The notes beneath the pieces were generated by a model. The model was not told the DNA's origin, ran no database searches, and was given only the letters and a program-made list of their open reading frames with translations. A DNA stretch of 64,000 bases, taken from Streptomyces sp. S.PNR 29. Lineage in GTDB: Bacteria > Actinomycetota > Actinomycetes > Streptomycetales > Streptomycetaceae. A program made the position numbers and the translations under genes. Numbering within the stretch: position 1 is the first letter of the stretch; each line of letters opens with the position of its first letter. Location of the stretch: NCBI RefSeq assembly GCF_030386795.1, contig NZ_JANUQM010000007.1:1-64000 (forward strand). Direction: 5' to 3'. Of this stretch, positions 33,358 to 42,181 are shown piece after piece.

Positions 33358-34095
33358 ATGCGCAACCCGGTCCTCCTCCTCATCGCCCACGGCAGCCGCG
33401 ATCCGCGCCATGCCGCGACGGTGCACGCCCTGGTGCGCCGGGTACGGTCGCTGCGCCCGGACGTGCGGGTGGAGACCGGGTTCCTGGACTTCAACATCCC
33501 GTCGGTGCACGGGGTGCTGGAGTCCCTGGCGACGCAGGGCGTCCGCGACGTCGTGGCCCTGCCGCTGCTGCTGACCCGCGCGTTCCACGCGAAGGCCGAC
33601 ATCCCCGCCGTCCTCGCGGACGCGCCCCCGCAGCTGCGCATCCGTCAGGCGGACGTCCTCGGCCCGTCGCCCCTGCTGCTCACCGCGCTGGAACGACGCC
33701 TGTACGAGGCGGGGCTGAGCCCCGCCGACAAGTCCTCGACCGGGGTCGTGCTGGCCTCGGCGGGGTCCACCGACCCGGAGGCGATCGCAGTGATCGCTGA
33801 CATCGCGCGGGAGTGGCGGCACACCGGTTGGTGCGCCGTGCGGCCTGCGTTCGCCTCCGCATCCCTTCCTCGCACCGAGGAAGCCGTACGCGAGCTCCGC
33901 GCCCTCGGCTGCGCACGCGTCGCCGTCGCCCCGTACGTCCTGGCCCCCGGCTTCCTGCCGGACCGCATCGCGCGGGGCGCGGCGCAGGCGGACGTACTGG
34001 CGGACGTGCTGGGTCCGGCGCCGGAGGTGGCGCGGGTGCTGCTGGAACGGTACGACCAGGCGCGCGTGCCGGCGCTGGCGGCTCTCGGCGCCTGA
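33358..34095 (+). CDS. Sirohydrochlorin chelatase family protein
   Basis: CbiX/SirB-type protein of 245 residues with two tandem chelatase modules. Module one carries the catalytic-region motif LLLIAHGSRDPRHAATVHAL; VVALPLLLTRAFHAKADIPA and VAVAPYVLAPGFLPDRIARG represent the second conserved segment in each half. It inserts Fe or Co into sirohydrochlorin. At the end of a sulfite-reductase operon, Fe insertion to make siroheme is the likely role. The ATG is 5 nt after the ssuC stop. Confidence 0.88.
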   Translation: MRNPVLLLIAHGSRDPRHAATVHALVRRVRSLRPDVRVETGFLDFNIPSVHGVLESLATQGVRDVVALPLLLTRAFHAKADIPAVLADAPPQLRIRQADVLGPSPLLLTALERRLYEAGLSPADKSSTGVVLASAGSTDPEAIAVIADIAREWRHTGWCAVRPAFASASLPRTEEAVRELRALGCARVAVAPYVLAPGFLPDRIARGAAQADVLADVLGPAPEVARVLLERYDQARVPALAALGA

Positions 34096-34176
34096 GCCTG
34101 CCGGCACCTCTGTGTGCGCGACGGCCGTGACGCGCTCCGCGATCGGGTAGCGTCGGGTTCCTGAGCTGCGCCAAGG

Positions 34177-37100
34177 ATGTGTGCGGGGGACGTGTTGAAG
34201 GGTTCGGGCGGCTGTCGTGACGCGCACAGCGTCTTCGTGCTGTCGATCGGGGTCGGCGGCTTCGACGACGGTGCCGACGTGGAGGAGCTGGGCTTCGTCT
34301 CGTCCCGGATGGACGAGGTACGGTCCGCCTTCGAGCAGTTGGGGGCCAGGGTCGAAGCGGCGCTGGATGCCGACGAGGGTGAGGTCGAGGCGCTGCTGCG
34401 CCGGTGGCTCGTCGAGGAGCGGGAGCCCGCCGATGTGACCGTCGTCCACCTGATTGGGCACGGTCGTACGGACCGCAGTGGTCGTCTGGGGTTCGTCGCG
34501 CGTGACGACCGCGATGTCGACGTGGACCGGTGGATCGAGAAGGCGCAGCAGGAAGTCGAGCGCGGCGGGAACCGGCGTCGTGTGGTCTTCCTCGTGGACA
34601 CGTGCTCGGCGGGGGCCGCGACGGGGCGGCAGCAGATCTCCGAACTGGGCAGCGAGCGCGGCGTGTGGGTGCTCGGGGCGTCCGTCAGCAGTTCGCCGAC
34701 GGAACGCGGACGGTTCAGCGGCTGGATCGCCACCGCACTGCACCGGTTGCGGGACCGGGACTTCTCCCTGAACGCGGAGGCGATCAGCTTCACCCTGTTC
34801 GTCCAGAGCCTGACCCAGGTGGTCAGGGCGGACACCGCAGGTCAGCGTATGTCCCTCGGCTTCAGCCTGACCCAGGGCGACGGCGACTGGTCCTTCCTTC
34901 CCACCCCCCAGCGGGCCAGCCTCACCCCCGAGCAGATCCGGCTGCGACGCCGCTCGCTCGGCTATGTCCCGGGCGAGGAGGATCTGCGCCGGGACCTGGC
35001 CAGCCGGATCGCGGCGGGTGAGGAGATCGGCGACGCGCTCTACTTCATCGACCGGGCCTCCGGGCGCGGCCTCGTGCCCGTCGACACCGGCGCCGGCTTC
35101 TTCTCGGGCCGCGCCGCGGAGCTGAAGCAGTACATGGTGTGGCAGGCGGGCGACAGTCCGCTGCTGACCGTCACCGGTGCGGCCGGCGCGGGCAAGTCGG
35201 GTCTGCTGGGCGTCGTCGTCTGTGCCGCGCACCCCGATCTGCGCGGACGCTTCCGCGAGTTGTGGGCCTCCGCCGAGCAGCAGCTCCCGGAGGTCGCGCA
35301 CCTGGTGGCCCTGCACGCGCGGCAACGCTCGCCGCAGCAGGTGATCGACACGATCGCCGGGCACGCCCGGCTGCAACGCCCGAAGGACGAAGGCGAGGAC
35401 GGCACCGAGGACGGCACCGCACCCGACCTCTCCGGCTCCTCCGGGGCGGCGGGTTCCGCCCCGTGGACCGCGACACTCCTGCGCAAGGCTCTGGAGCTGG
35501 AGGGGAAGAACCGTCTCATCGTGCTGGACGCGGTGGACGAGAGCACGGACCCGCAGTCGGTGCTCCGCGTGGTCGCCGAGCTCATCGCCCCCACGGAGCG
35601 GGACGGCGTGTCCGTCGACCCGCCGTGCCGGATCCTGCTGGGTGGCCGGCGGGAGGTGATCGACGCGCTGTCCGCCGTCGACGAGATGCCGGAGATCCCG
35701 GTCGACCGTATCGACCTGGACACCGCCGACCCGCTCGCCGTCGAGGAGGACGTTCGCCGCTACATCGCCCAGCTGCTGGCGACCCGCGAGCCCTACGCCA
35801 CCGGCGCCGCCTCGGAGTTCGTCGACCTGCTCGCCAAGCAGGGGGCTCAGGGCATCGTCCGTGGTCTGCGGCCGGACAGCCCCTGGGGGCCGTTCCTGCT
35901 CGCGGGGCTGTACGTCCACTACCTGATGACCTTGAAGTACCCGCCGCAGGACAAGGTCAACGCGGAGGCGCACGCGGGGCGGGCCTCGGCTCACCTGCCG
36001 GACCTGCTGGAAGCGGTGCTGAGCGCGCGTGACGAGGAGTTCCCCTCGCTGCGTGCCGTTCTCGCGATCCTTGCCCGCTCACGGGGCGACGGCATGCCGC
36101 GGACGGCTCTGCGTCGCTGCCTCAGGGCCCTGAACGCCGACGGGATCACCGACGACCAGTTCCTCGGCACCCTGCGGGAAGCCTCCCCCTTCCTGCGGAC
36201 CGGGATCGACCCCGTGAGCAAGGAGGCTCTGTACCGGATCTTCCAGCAGGGGCTGGCGGACTATCTCCACGACCACCCCGTGGACGAGGACCCGTGGGAC
36301 GGTCATCGGCACGTCGAGCTGGAGCGGAGGGTGCTCCGCGCACTCGTCGACCCGTACATGGCCGATCCCGACGAGCGCTCCGACCGCTGGGAGTCGGCCG
36401 ACAACCCGGCGGAACCGTATGTCTTCCGGCACGCGCTGGGACACGTCACGGCGGCCGGTTCCGCGGAGCACGCCGAGGCGCTGCTCACCGACCCGTACTT
36501 CCTCATCCGCTTCGACCCGCGCCAGGACCACCGCGCCCTCGACCTCGCCCGCTCCGAGCGGGCCGCGACCTACATCCGGCTGCTCAACGCCTCGTGGTCG
36601 ACCCACGCTCAGCTCAGCAGCGGCACCGACCGCGCGTGGGTGTTCGCCTTCGACGCGGCTCGCCTGAACCTTCCGGAACACCAGAAGGAGTTCGCCCGTA
36701 TCGAGAAGGAGCTGGCGTACCAGCCGGAGAGCGTGGCTCCTTCCTTCCTGTGGGCGGAGGGTGGCAGGGCGGTGTCGAACGCCCGGATCGTCGAGAGCGG
36801 GCACCCCTCGGTGACCCGTGCGGCGTTCTCCCCGGACGGCGCCCTGTTCGCCACCGCCGGCCACGTGGGCGTGCGGGTCATGGAGACGGAGACCTGGCGT
36901 CAGATCACCCCGCTGATCGGTGACTCGCTGGATGACGCGCTCTGCGATGTCGTCTTCTCGCCGGACGGCCGTCTCCTGGCCTTCGCGGCGGGGTCGTGGA
37001 CGCGGAACATCCAGCTGTGGGACGTGCACAACCGTGTTCTCGTCGGCAAACCGTGGCGCTGTCACACCGGAACGGTCGCCACTTTGGCCTTCTCCCCGGA

Positions 37101-38208
37101 CAGTCGCCTGCTCGCCGTGGGCAGTGAGGACCTCGACGTTTCGGTCTGGGACATCACGGGCGACCATCCCGTGGACGTGGCCCGGCTGGACGGCAGTGAG
37201 GACACCACGCAAGTGGCGTTCAGTCCCGACGGACGCTTCCTCGCGGTCTGCGGCGACGCCGGACTGACCCTCTGGCGGACGGACGGCTGGGAGGCCAAGG
37301 TCCCACTGAGCCGGGAGAAGACCCTGGCTGTCGCCTTCTCCGCGCCGGGCGGCTACTTGGCGGGCCTCCACGAGGGAAGAGTGACGATCTGGTCCGGCGA
37401 CACCTTCGACAGGCCGATACGGATCGAGCCGGTCGACGCGGACGGCCGGAGCCTCGCCTGTTCGCCGGACGGATCCCTCCTCGCGGTCGGCGGCTGGAGC
37501 GCCCTTCAGCTCATCGAGGTCTCCTCGCGGCGCGCGATCTGCCGTCTCGCCTCGGGCAGCTACACCGTCACAGCGGCATTCCACCCCGCGGACGCCTCAC
37601 TTCTGGTGAGCACGAGCGGTTCCGACGGCAGCCTGCGTCTGTGGTCCGCGTTCGCGGACGAGACGGAACTTCCTCAGCCGACGCAGTTCCAGTACATCGC
37701 CGCAGCCGCCTCCCCCGACGGGCGACTCCTCGCGGCCTACGAGAGCGACAGGGGATGCCTGACGCTCCGCGATCCCGCCACCGGACGTGAGCTCGCGCCC
37801 GTTCCCCTGAAGTGGGCCCCTACCTTCGGCACACTCCGTTTCTCCCCGGACAGCCGCATACTGACGATCCTCACCTACGACGGCATCCTCCAGGTCGTGC
37901 GGACCGGGTCGCTCCCGCCTCCGGAGATAGAGAACATCCACATCGGCGGAACGGTCCCTCATCACCAGAACAACCTGCAGTTCTCCCCGGACAGCAGGCT
38001 GATCGCACTGTCCATGGAGGAACCCCACTCACGCACCAGCGTGATCAAGGTCTGGGATTCCGTGAGTCTGAGGCTCACGGCACGGATTCCACTGCCCTCC
38101 TATGCGGCCTCCTTCGGGTTCGCAGGACCGGACAGAATCTTCGTCAGCGTGGACAGAGCCCTCGCCGTCTACACCTGTGACGGCACCATCACGGAAGGAC
38201 ACGCATGA
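34177..38208 (+). CDS. Caspase-like protease / NTPase / WD40-repeat protein
   Basis: A 1343-residue modular protein. Residues about 15-240 form a caspase-like (C14) protease: HLIGHG gives catalytic His95 and VVFLVDTCSAG gives Cys143. Residues about 305-700 are a STAND/NACHT-like NTPase, with GFFSGRAAELKQYMVW, Walker A GAAGAGKS (334-341) and Walker B RLIVLDAVDE (446-455). Residues about 875-1335 carry some ten repeats around FSPDG-R-LLA, a WD40-type propeller. No signal peptide or membrane helix is seen. The architecture matches NLR-like bacterial conflict proteins, in which repeats sense a trigger, the NTPase oligomerises and the protease cleaves a target. ATG 34177 is taken; GTG 34192 is possible. 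It overlaps a hydrolase gene by 4 nt. Confidence 0.85.
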   Translation: MCAGDVLKGSGGCRDAHSVFVLSIGVGGFDDGADVEELGFVSSRMDEVRSAFEQLGARVEAALDADEGEVEALLRRWLVEEREPADVTVVHLIGHGRTDRSGRLGFVARDDRDVDVDRWIEKAQQEVERGGNRRRVVFLVDTCSAGAATGRQQISELGSERGVWVLGASVSSSPTERGRFSGWIATALHRLRDRDFSLNAEAISFTLFVQSLTQVVRADTAGQRMSLGFSLTQGDGDWSFLPTPQRASLTPEQIRLRRRSLGYVPGEEDLRRDLASRIAAGEEIGDALYFIDRASGRGLVPVDTGAGFFSGRAAELKQYMVWQAGDSPLLTVTGAAGAGKSGLLGVVVCAAHPDLRGRFRELWASAEQQLPEVAHLVALHARQRSPQQVIDTIAGHARLQRPKDEGEDGTEDGTAPDLSGSSGAAGSAPWTATLLRKALELEGKNRLIVLDAVDESTDPQSVLRVVAELIAPTERDGVSVDPPCRILLGGRREVIDALSAVDEMPEIPVDRIDLDTADPLAVEEDVRRYIAQLLATREPYATGAASEFVDLLAKQGAQGIVRGLRPDSPWGPFLLAGLYVHYLMTLKYPPQDKVNAEAHAGRASAHLPDLLEAVLSARDEEFPSLRAVLAILARSRGDGMPRTALRRCLRALNADGITDDQFLGTLREASPFLRTGIDPVSKEALYRIFQQGLADYLHDHPVDEDPWDGHRHVELERRVLRALVDPYMADPDERSDRWESADNPAEPYVFRHALGHVTAAGSAEHAEALLTDPYFLIRFDPRQDHRALDLARSERAATYIRLLNASWSTHAQLSSGTDRAWVFAFDAARLNLPEHQKEFARIEKELAYQPESVAPSFLWAEGGRAVSNARIVESGHPSVTRAAFSPDGALFATAGHVGVRVMETETWRQITPLIGDSLDDALCDVVFSPDGRLLAFAAGSWTRNIQLWDVHNRVLVGKPWRCHTGTVATLAFSPDSRLLAVGSEDLDVSVWDITGDHPVDVARLDGSEDTTQVAFSPDGRFLAVCGDAGLTLWRTDGWEAKVPLSREKTLAVAFSAPGGYLAGLHEGRVTIWSGDTFDRPIRIEPVDADGRSLACSPDGSLLAVGGWSALQLIEVSSRRAICRLASGSYTVTAAFHPADASLLVSTSGSDGSLRLWSAFADETELPQPTQFQYIAAAASPDGRLLAAYESDRGCLTLRDPATGRELAPVPLKWAPTFGTLRFSPDSRILTILTYDGILQVVRTGSLPPPEIENIHIGGTVPHHQNNLQFSPDSRLIALSMEEPHSRTSVIKVWDSVSLRLTARIPLPSYAASFGFAGPDRIFVSVDRALAVYTCDGTITEGHA

Positions 38209-39002
38209 CCCGAGTCCTCGGCGTCCACGGCGTCCGCAACTACAAGGCCGTGGACGTCAGCCCGCACCACGGCAGCTCCCGCCTCCGCGCCGACTGGCTC
38301 GCCGCGCTCGGGGAGGCGGCCTCGTCCCTCGATCTGGAAACCGCCTACTACGCCGACCTGCTCCGCGGCGAGAAGCAGAGCACGGAACTGGACGACGACG
38401 AACTCGCCCTCGTCGAGCAGTGGGCACGGGCCTGGGGCATCGCGCCGGACGGCGTCCAGGGGCGGGCCACCGGCTGGCTCCGGTGGGTCTGCGGGCAGGT
38501 CGCCGAGCGGACGCGGCAGAAGCCGGCCGTGGTCGAGAAGACCGTGAAACAGTTCTTCCCGGAGGTGACCCGGTACTTCGCCACCGGCCGCCCGGCCGTG
38601 CGCGAGCGGGTCAGGGCCCATCTTCTCCGGCACCGCCCGGATGTCGTCGTCGCGCACTCCCTGGGCAGCGTGGTCGCCTACGAAGCGCTCCACGAGCTGG
38701 ACGGAGAACTCGACGTGGACCTGCTCGTGACGCTCGGCTCTCCCCTGGCGCTGCCCAACGCGGTCTTCCACCGTCTCGACCCGGAGCCGCTGCAGGGCCT
38801 CGGCACGAAGCCCCCGAACGTACGGCGGTGGGTCAACATCGCCGACATCGGTGACTTCGTGGCCGTCCCGAAGGGCGAACTGGCCCGGATTTTCCCGGGC
38901 GTCGAGGAACTTCCGGAGATCAGCATCGCGCCCCTGTGGCCGCACAGCGTGCTCGACTATCTCAGGCACCCCTCGGTGGCCAAGGCCGTCACGACGCGCT
39001 GA
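38205..39002 (+). CDS. Alpha/beta hydrolase coupled to the caspase-like protein
   Basis: A 265-residue alpha/beta-hydrolase-fold protein. An N-terminal strand and oxyanion segment reads RVLGVHGVRNY, the nucleophile elbow is VVVAHSLGSVVAYEAL with Ser152, NIADIGDFVAVP offers Asp217 and PHSVLDYL His247. This is a complete Ser-Asp-His triad, closest in style to PGAP1/lipase-like esterases. There is no signal peptide, so it acts inside the cell. ATG overlaps the upstream stop (ATGA). In related conflict systems such hydrolases are effectors or protease substrates. It could attack lipid or be activated by the caspase-like partner; both are inference. Confidence 0.8.
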   Translation: MTRVLGVHGVRNYKAVDVSPHHGSSRLRADWLAALGEAASSLDLETAYYADLLRGEKQSTELDDDELALVEQWARAWGIAPDGVQGRATGWLRWVCGQVAERTRQKPAVVEKTVKQFFPEVTRYFATGRPAVRERVRAHLLRHRPDVVVAHSLGSVVAYEALHELDGELDVDLLVTLGSPLALPNAVFHRLDPEPLQGLGTKPPNVRRWVNIADIGDFVAVPKGELARIFPGVEELPEISIAPLWPHSVLDYLRHPSVAKAVTTR

Positions 39003-39007
39003 CCCGG

Positions 39008-39316
39008 TCAGTCGGCCTGCGGCAGCAGGGTGCCGAGCGGGCCCAGGTCCAGGTTGAGGTCGTCCAGCCGCAGGTCGTAGCGGGCGCAGAGGTGTTCCAT
39101 GCGGTCATGCAGGTGCATCAGCGTGAGGCCGATGCGCTCTTCCTGTTCTTCCGTGAGGTCGCCGGCGTCGACGCGGTGGAGCGCCTGGCGTTCCATGAGC
39201 TGGCGGAGGAGTTCGACGACGGTCAGGACGAGTCTGACAAGATCGCGCTCTACGGTGTCCGGGTCCGTCGACAGGCGGTGGGTGGCGCGGGTGCCGGGGT
39301 GTGGGGGCGATGACAT
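39008..39316 (-). CDS. gvpK: Gas vesicle protein GvpK
   Basis: Accessory gas-vesicle protein of 102 residues, last gene of the cluster. The family core is visible: DTVERDLVRLVLTVVELLRQ, then LMERQALHRVDAGDLTEEQE and ERIGLTLMHLHDRMEHL. It ends DLNLDLGPLGTLL as usual for GvpK. Soluble; thought to assist vesicle assembly. It starts 6 nt after gvpS and converges on the alpha/beta hydrolase gene, whose stop is only 5 nt away. Confidence 0.92.
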   Translation of the reverse strand: MSSPPHPGTRATHRLSTDPDTVERDLVRLVLTVVELLRQLMERQALHRVDAGDLTEEQEERIGLTLMHLHDRMEHLCARYDLRLDDLNLDLGPLGTLLPQAD

Positions 39317-39322
39317 GCGGCC

Positions 39323-39508
39323 TCACAGCGGGAGGGTCGGATGGGCGGCGGCCACGGGGGCGATGACCGCGCGCAGGTCGATGCGGACGAGGTCGACGTC
39401 GGCGATGGACAGGACGAGGTCCCCGGTGAGGACGACGCCGCCCTGGAGGAGCCGGTCGAGCAGGTCGATGAGGGCGACGGGACGGTCGGTGTGGGGGGCG
39501 ACGCTCAC
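39323..39508 (-). CDS. gvpS: Gas vesicle protein GvpS (GvpA/J-type)
   Basis: A 61-residue GvpA/J-family protein starting at GTG 39508 and overlapping gvpL by 4 nt (GTGA). The shared core reads ALIDLLDRLLQGGVVLTGDL followed by VLSIADVDLVRIDLRAVIAP, matching the vesicle-shell motif. It is shorter than GvpA and lacks the C-terminal extension. A minor shell or nucleating component is likely. Confidence 0.88.
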   Translation of the reverse strand: MSVAPHTDRPVALIDLLDRLLQGGVVLTGDLVLSIADVDLVRIDLRAVIAPVAAAHPTLPL

Positions 39509-40308
39509 AGGACGGGCTCCGCGGGGAGCGTGAACGAGTAGGGGGCCCAGGGACCGGTCACCTCCACGTGGACACCGGGCTGTGCCTCGGCGGCCGCCAG
39601 GACACGGGCGCGGAAGTCGTCGACGCGGTCGGTGGGAACCAGATAGGCGTCGTTGCTGACGTTGGGGCCGGGCGCCGGACCGGCGAGGTCCGAGCGCTGG
39701 GGGCGGTGGGCCACGCGGTCGACGGCGAGGGCGCGGGCCGTCTCGGTGAGGCGGGCGGCGGTCCGGGTGGCCGCTTCCCAGGCGTCCTCGGCCGTACGGC
39801 GTTGCCGGCGGCGTCCGGCCAGGTACGCGCGGCCCGCGCCGAGGCCGGCGGCCTGGGCGGAGTCCGTGCCGGGCGGCGCGGCCGTGGGGGCGGCGTAGAT
39901 CTTGACGCCCAGTTCCACATGTCCGGTGACGCGGTCCAGCAGGGTGAGGAAGAAGTCGTGGCGGAGGTCGAGGGCCTGCCGGACGCGCTCCTCGTCGCGG
40001 TACACGGTGGCCAGGCGCAGCGGCAGGACGGCGGTGCCGTGCCCGGCGAACGCGGCGACGACGGCGTGGTGGGCCCGGGCCATGGCTTCCAGCCGGTCCA
40101 GGTTCTCCAGGTGGGCCTTGAGGGGGGTCTCGTCGAAGTCCGCGGCGGGGACGCGGCCGACGGCCGCGGCGAGCTGCGAGGTGCGGTCCGTGGGATCCAC
40201 CAGGCGTATCGGTTCCCCGGCCACCCCGCGTACGTCCGCGACCGCCTCGGCGGCCTGCGGGGTGCGGTGCAGTACGGCGTAGGCGTAGACGATGTCCGTG
40301 TCGGTCAT
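39505..40308 (-). CDS. gvpL: Gas vesicle protein GvpL (GvpL/F family)
   Basis: A 267-residue GvpL/F protein. Conserved segments are IVYAYAVLHRTPQ, HHAVVAAFAGHGTAVLPLRL, ERVRQALDLRHDFFLTLLDR, VELGVKIYAA and the C-terminal VEVTGPWAPYSFTLP, where the P-W-x-P-Y-S-F ending is a family hallmark. ATG 40308 overlaps the gvpJ stop. Members cap or scaffold the growing vesicle shell. Confidence 0.9.
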   Translation of the reverse strand: MTDTDIVYAYAVLHRTPQAAEAVADVRGVAGEPIRLVDPTDRTSQLAAAVGRVPAADFDETPLKAHLENLDRLEAMARAHHAVVAAFAGHGTAVLPLRLATVYRDEERVRQALDLRHDFFLTLLDRVTGHVELGVKIYAAPTAAPPGTDSAQAAGLGAGRAYLAGRRRQRRTAEDAWEAATRTAARLTETARALAVDRVAHRPQRSDLAGPAPGPNVSNDAYLVPTDRVDDFRARVLAAAEAQPGVHVEVTGPWAPYSFTLPAEPVL

Positions 40309-40673
40309 GGGTCCTGTCTCCTGTCGGCCGTGCTGCCCGCCCGCAGCGCGGCGATCTCGGCACGCAGGCGTTCGTTCTCCTCTGCGAGGGACACCTCCGG
40401 GCGGGCGGCCCGGGAGGAGAGGGAGGGGTCGTGCTCCCACCAGTCGATGCCCATCTCCTTCGCCTTGTCGACGGAGGCGACGAGCAGTCGCAGCTTGATG
40501 GTGAGCAGTTCGATGTCGAGCAGGTTGATCCGGATGTCGCCCGCGATCACCACGCCCTTGTCGAGGACGCGTTCGAGGATGTCGGCGAGCGAGGCGGCCT
40601 GGCCGCCGGGGGGCTCGTACAGGGACGGGGGGCGGGGCGGTCCGGTGAGTCCGCCTGGTGCCGGGTGTGTCAT
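40305..40673 (-). CDS. gvpJ: Gas vesicle protein GvpJ
   Basis: A 122-residue GvpA/J-family protein: SLADILERVLDKGVVIAGDI, then RINLLDIELLTIKLRLLVAS and VDKAKEMGIDWWEHDP. The GIDWW ending of the core is typical of GvpJ. A charged C-terminal helix (LAEENERLRAEIAALR) follows. It overlaps gvpG and gvpL by 4 nt each. Likely a minor shell protein at the vesicle tips. Confidence 0.92.
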   Translation of the reverse strand: MTHPAPGGLTGPPRPPSLYEPPGGQAASLADILERVLDKGVVIAGDIRINLLDIELLTIKLRLLVASVDKAKEMGIDWWEHDPSLSSRAARPEVSLAEENERLRAEIAALRAGSTADRRQDP

Positions 40674-40921
40674 GGTCGCAGGGCTCGTCTCCGCGCGGTG
40701 ATCTCGTCGAGTCGGTCCAGCAGTCGGTCCTCGCGGCGGTCGTACTCGTCCTCGTCGATCCGCCCCTCCAGCAGGGCGCGCTCCAGGTCCACGAGCGCCT
40801 GCTGGACGGGGGCCGGGTCGTAGTACTCCGCCTCGGCGGCCTTCTGCACCTGCTCGGCGGCCCACAGGGTGGTGCGCAGGGGCGCGAGCGGGAGGGTGAG
40901 GATGCCGGTGAGCAGGCCCAT
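40670..40921 (-). CDS. gvpG: Gas vesicle protein GvpG
   Basis: An 83-residue helical accessory protein beginning MGLLTGILTLPLAPLRTTLW, followed by AAEQVQKAAEAEYYDPAPVQ and EGRIDEDEYDRREDRLLDRL. These are the standard GvpG features. It lies 3 nt after gvpF. GvpG is known as an assembly factor that binds GvpF/L. Confidence 0.92.
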   Translation of the reverse strand: MGLLTGILTLPLAPLRTTLWAAEQVQKAAEAEYYDPAPVQQALVDLERALLEGRIDEDEYDRREDRLLDRLDEITARRRALRP

Positions 40922-40924
40922 GGG

Positions 40925-41659
40925 TCAGGCGGCGAAGCTGTACGGCGGCAGGGGGCCGCGCAGCCGGAAGTCGTAGGCCTCGCCGTAGTCGTGCGCCAGG
41001 CGCGCTCCGGCTTCGGTGAACTCGTGGGCGCGGGCGCGTTCGACGAGGAACGAGACGTTGAGGAAGTCGTCCTTCGCCGGTGCGGCCACGACCCGGGAGC
41101 GGGCCAGGCCGGACAGCTGCTCGACGACCTGGTCGGCCAGCCGCCGCTGCCGGGCCTCGACCTGCCGGGCCACCAGCTCGCCGAGGGCGACCCGGTCCTC
41201 GTAGGTGCCGTGGCCGTCGCGGGTGCGTTCGTTGAGCCGGCGGGCCTCGTCGGACTCGTCGAGGATCTCGCGCAGCAGATCGTCCTGGGAGCGGGCGGCC
41301 TTGAGGTTGAACTCGGTGGTGCCGTGCAGCTCGGCGAGCCTGCGGGTGTACTCCTCGCCCTTCACCTCCAGGGCCGTTCTGACGGCCGTGTCGTCGGGGG
41401 CGAGCAGTCCGAATCTCATGGGCAGGACCGCCCCGTCGGCCATCAGGCGTTCCTGCAGCGCCTGGTGGGCGGCGAGGTCACGGCGTTTGGGCCGCAGGCC
41501 GGCGGGCGCGGGGCTGACGACGGCGGCGAGCGGGCCGTGGACGACCGTGCTCAGGGAGCCGCCGGCGCCGCCGACGGTCCGCAGGCCGTCCAGGCGCAGG
41601 GGGTGGTCGGAGCCGGTGACGGCGTAGACGTAGAGCGGCGTGGCCCGGCCGCCGCTCAC
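40925..41659 (-). CDS. gvpF: Gas vesicle protein GvpF (GvpL/F family)
   Basis: A 244-residue GvpL/F protein: LYVYAVTGSDHPL, GPLAAVVSPAP, LMADGAVLPMRFGLLAPDDT, TEFNLKAARSQDDLLREIL and the ending RLRGPLPPYSFAA. It is the paralogue of gvpL in the same operon. GTG/ATG start at 41659 overlaps the gvpA stop. It binds GvpA subunits during shell building. Confidence 0.92.
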   Translation of the reverse strand: MSGGRATPLYVYAVTGSDHPLRLDGLRTVGGAGGSLSTVVHGPLAAVVSPAPAGLRPKRRDLAAHQALQERLMADGAVLPMRFGLLAPDDTAVRTALEVKGEEYTRRLAELHGTTEFNLKAARSQDDLLREILDESDEARRLNERTRDGHGTYEDRVALGELVARQVEARQRRLADQVVEQLSGLARSRVVAAPAKDDFLNVSFLVERARAHEFTEAGARLAHDYGEAYDFRLRGPLPPYSFAA

Positions 41660-42048
41660 CGGTCCTCATCCTTGTCCTTGTCGCGGTCGAAGATGTCGCC
41701 GATCGCGTCGACGGCGCCGCTGATCGCGCCCCCGGTCCTGCCCCTGGCTCCGCTTTCGACGAGGTTCCCGACGAGGTCGCTGAGCTTGTCGGGGGCCTTG
41801 CGGCCGGACTCCAGGTCGAGGCGGTTGCAGGCCTCGGCGAAGCGGAGGTAGGTGTCCACGCTCGCGATCACGATCCGTACGTCGATCTTGAGGATCTCGA
41901 TGCCGACGAGCGAGACCCGGACGAACACGTCGATGACGAGCCCACGGTCCAGGATGAGTTCGAGGATGTCGTAGAGGCCGGCGTTACCCGAACCACTGGA
42001 GGCGACGGCGGCGGGTTGCATACCGCCGGTGTGCGTCATGACGGTCAC
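41656..42048 (-). CDS. gvpA: Gas vesicle structural protein GvpA
   Basis: Main shell protein, 130 residues. The near-invariant core is LYDILELILDRGLVIDVFVR, then VSLVGIEILKIDVRIVIASV and DTYLRFAEACNRLDL. As in other Streptomyces GvpA proteins there is a longer C-terminal tail, here acidic (FDRDKDKDEDR), beyond the usual 70-80 residues. Start at 42048 or 42039. It is separated from gvpO by 133 bp that may hold its own promoter or attenuator. Confidence 0.94.
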   Translation of the reverse strand: MTVMTHTGGMQPAAVASSGSGNAGLYDILELILDRGLVIDVFVRVSLVGIEILKIDVRIVIASVDTYLRFAEACNRLDLESGRKAPDKLSDLVGNLVESGARGRTGGAISGAVDAIGDIFDRDKDKDEDR

Positions 42049-42106
42049 GGTTCGGTTCCTCTCGCTGGGCTCCGTTCTCGACCTGGCACCGGGCGGGCGC
42101 GGTGCC

Positions 42107-42122
42107 GCCCGTAGGTACGGGC
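42107..42122. promoter_or_regulatory. Small hairpin between gvpO and gvpA
   Basis: GCCCGTA and TACGGGC arms around 2 nt lie 59 bp upstream of gvpA. A second, looser GGCACC/GGTGCC pair is adjacent. They could attenuate or stabilise the transcript to give different gvpA and gvpO levels. Confidence 0.3.
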
Positions 42123-42181
42123 GGGGCGGCGGCCTTGTTCACGGTGGAGCCGAAAACGCTTACCGACAGCGGGAGTTGGCG

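Noticed and set aside
33097..35994. Open minus-strand frame of nearly 1000 codons opposite ssuC, the chelatase and the caspase-like gene
   Set aside because: It overlaps three strongly supported plus-strand genes and has shadow composition rich in Arg, Gly, His and Gln.
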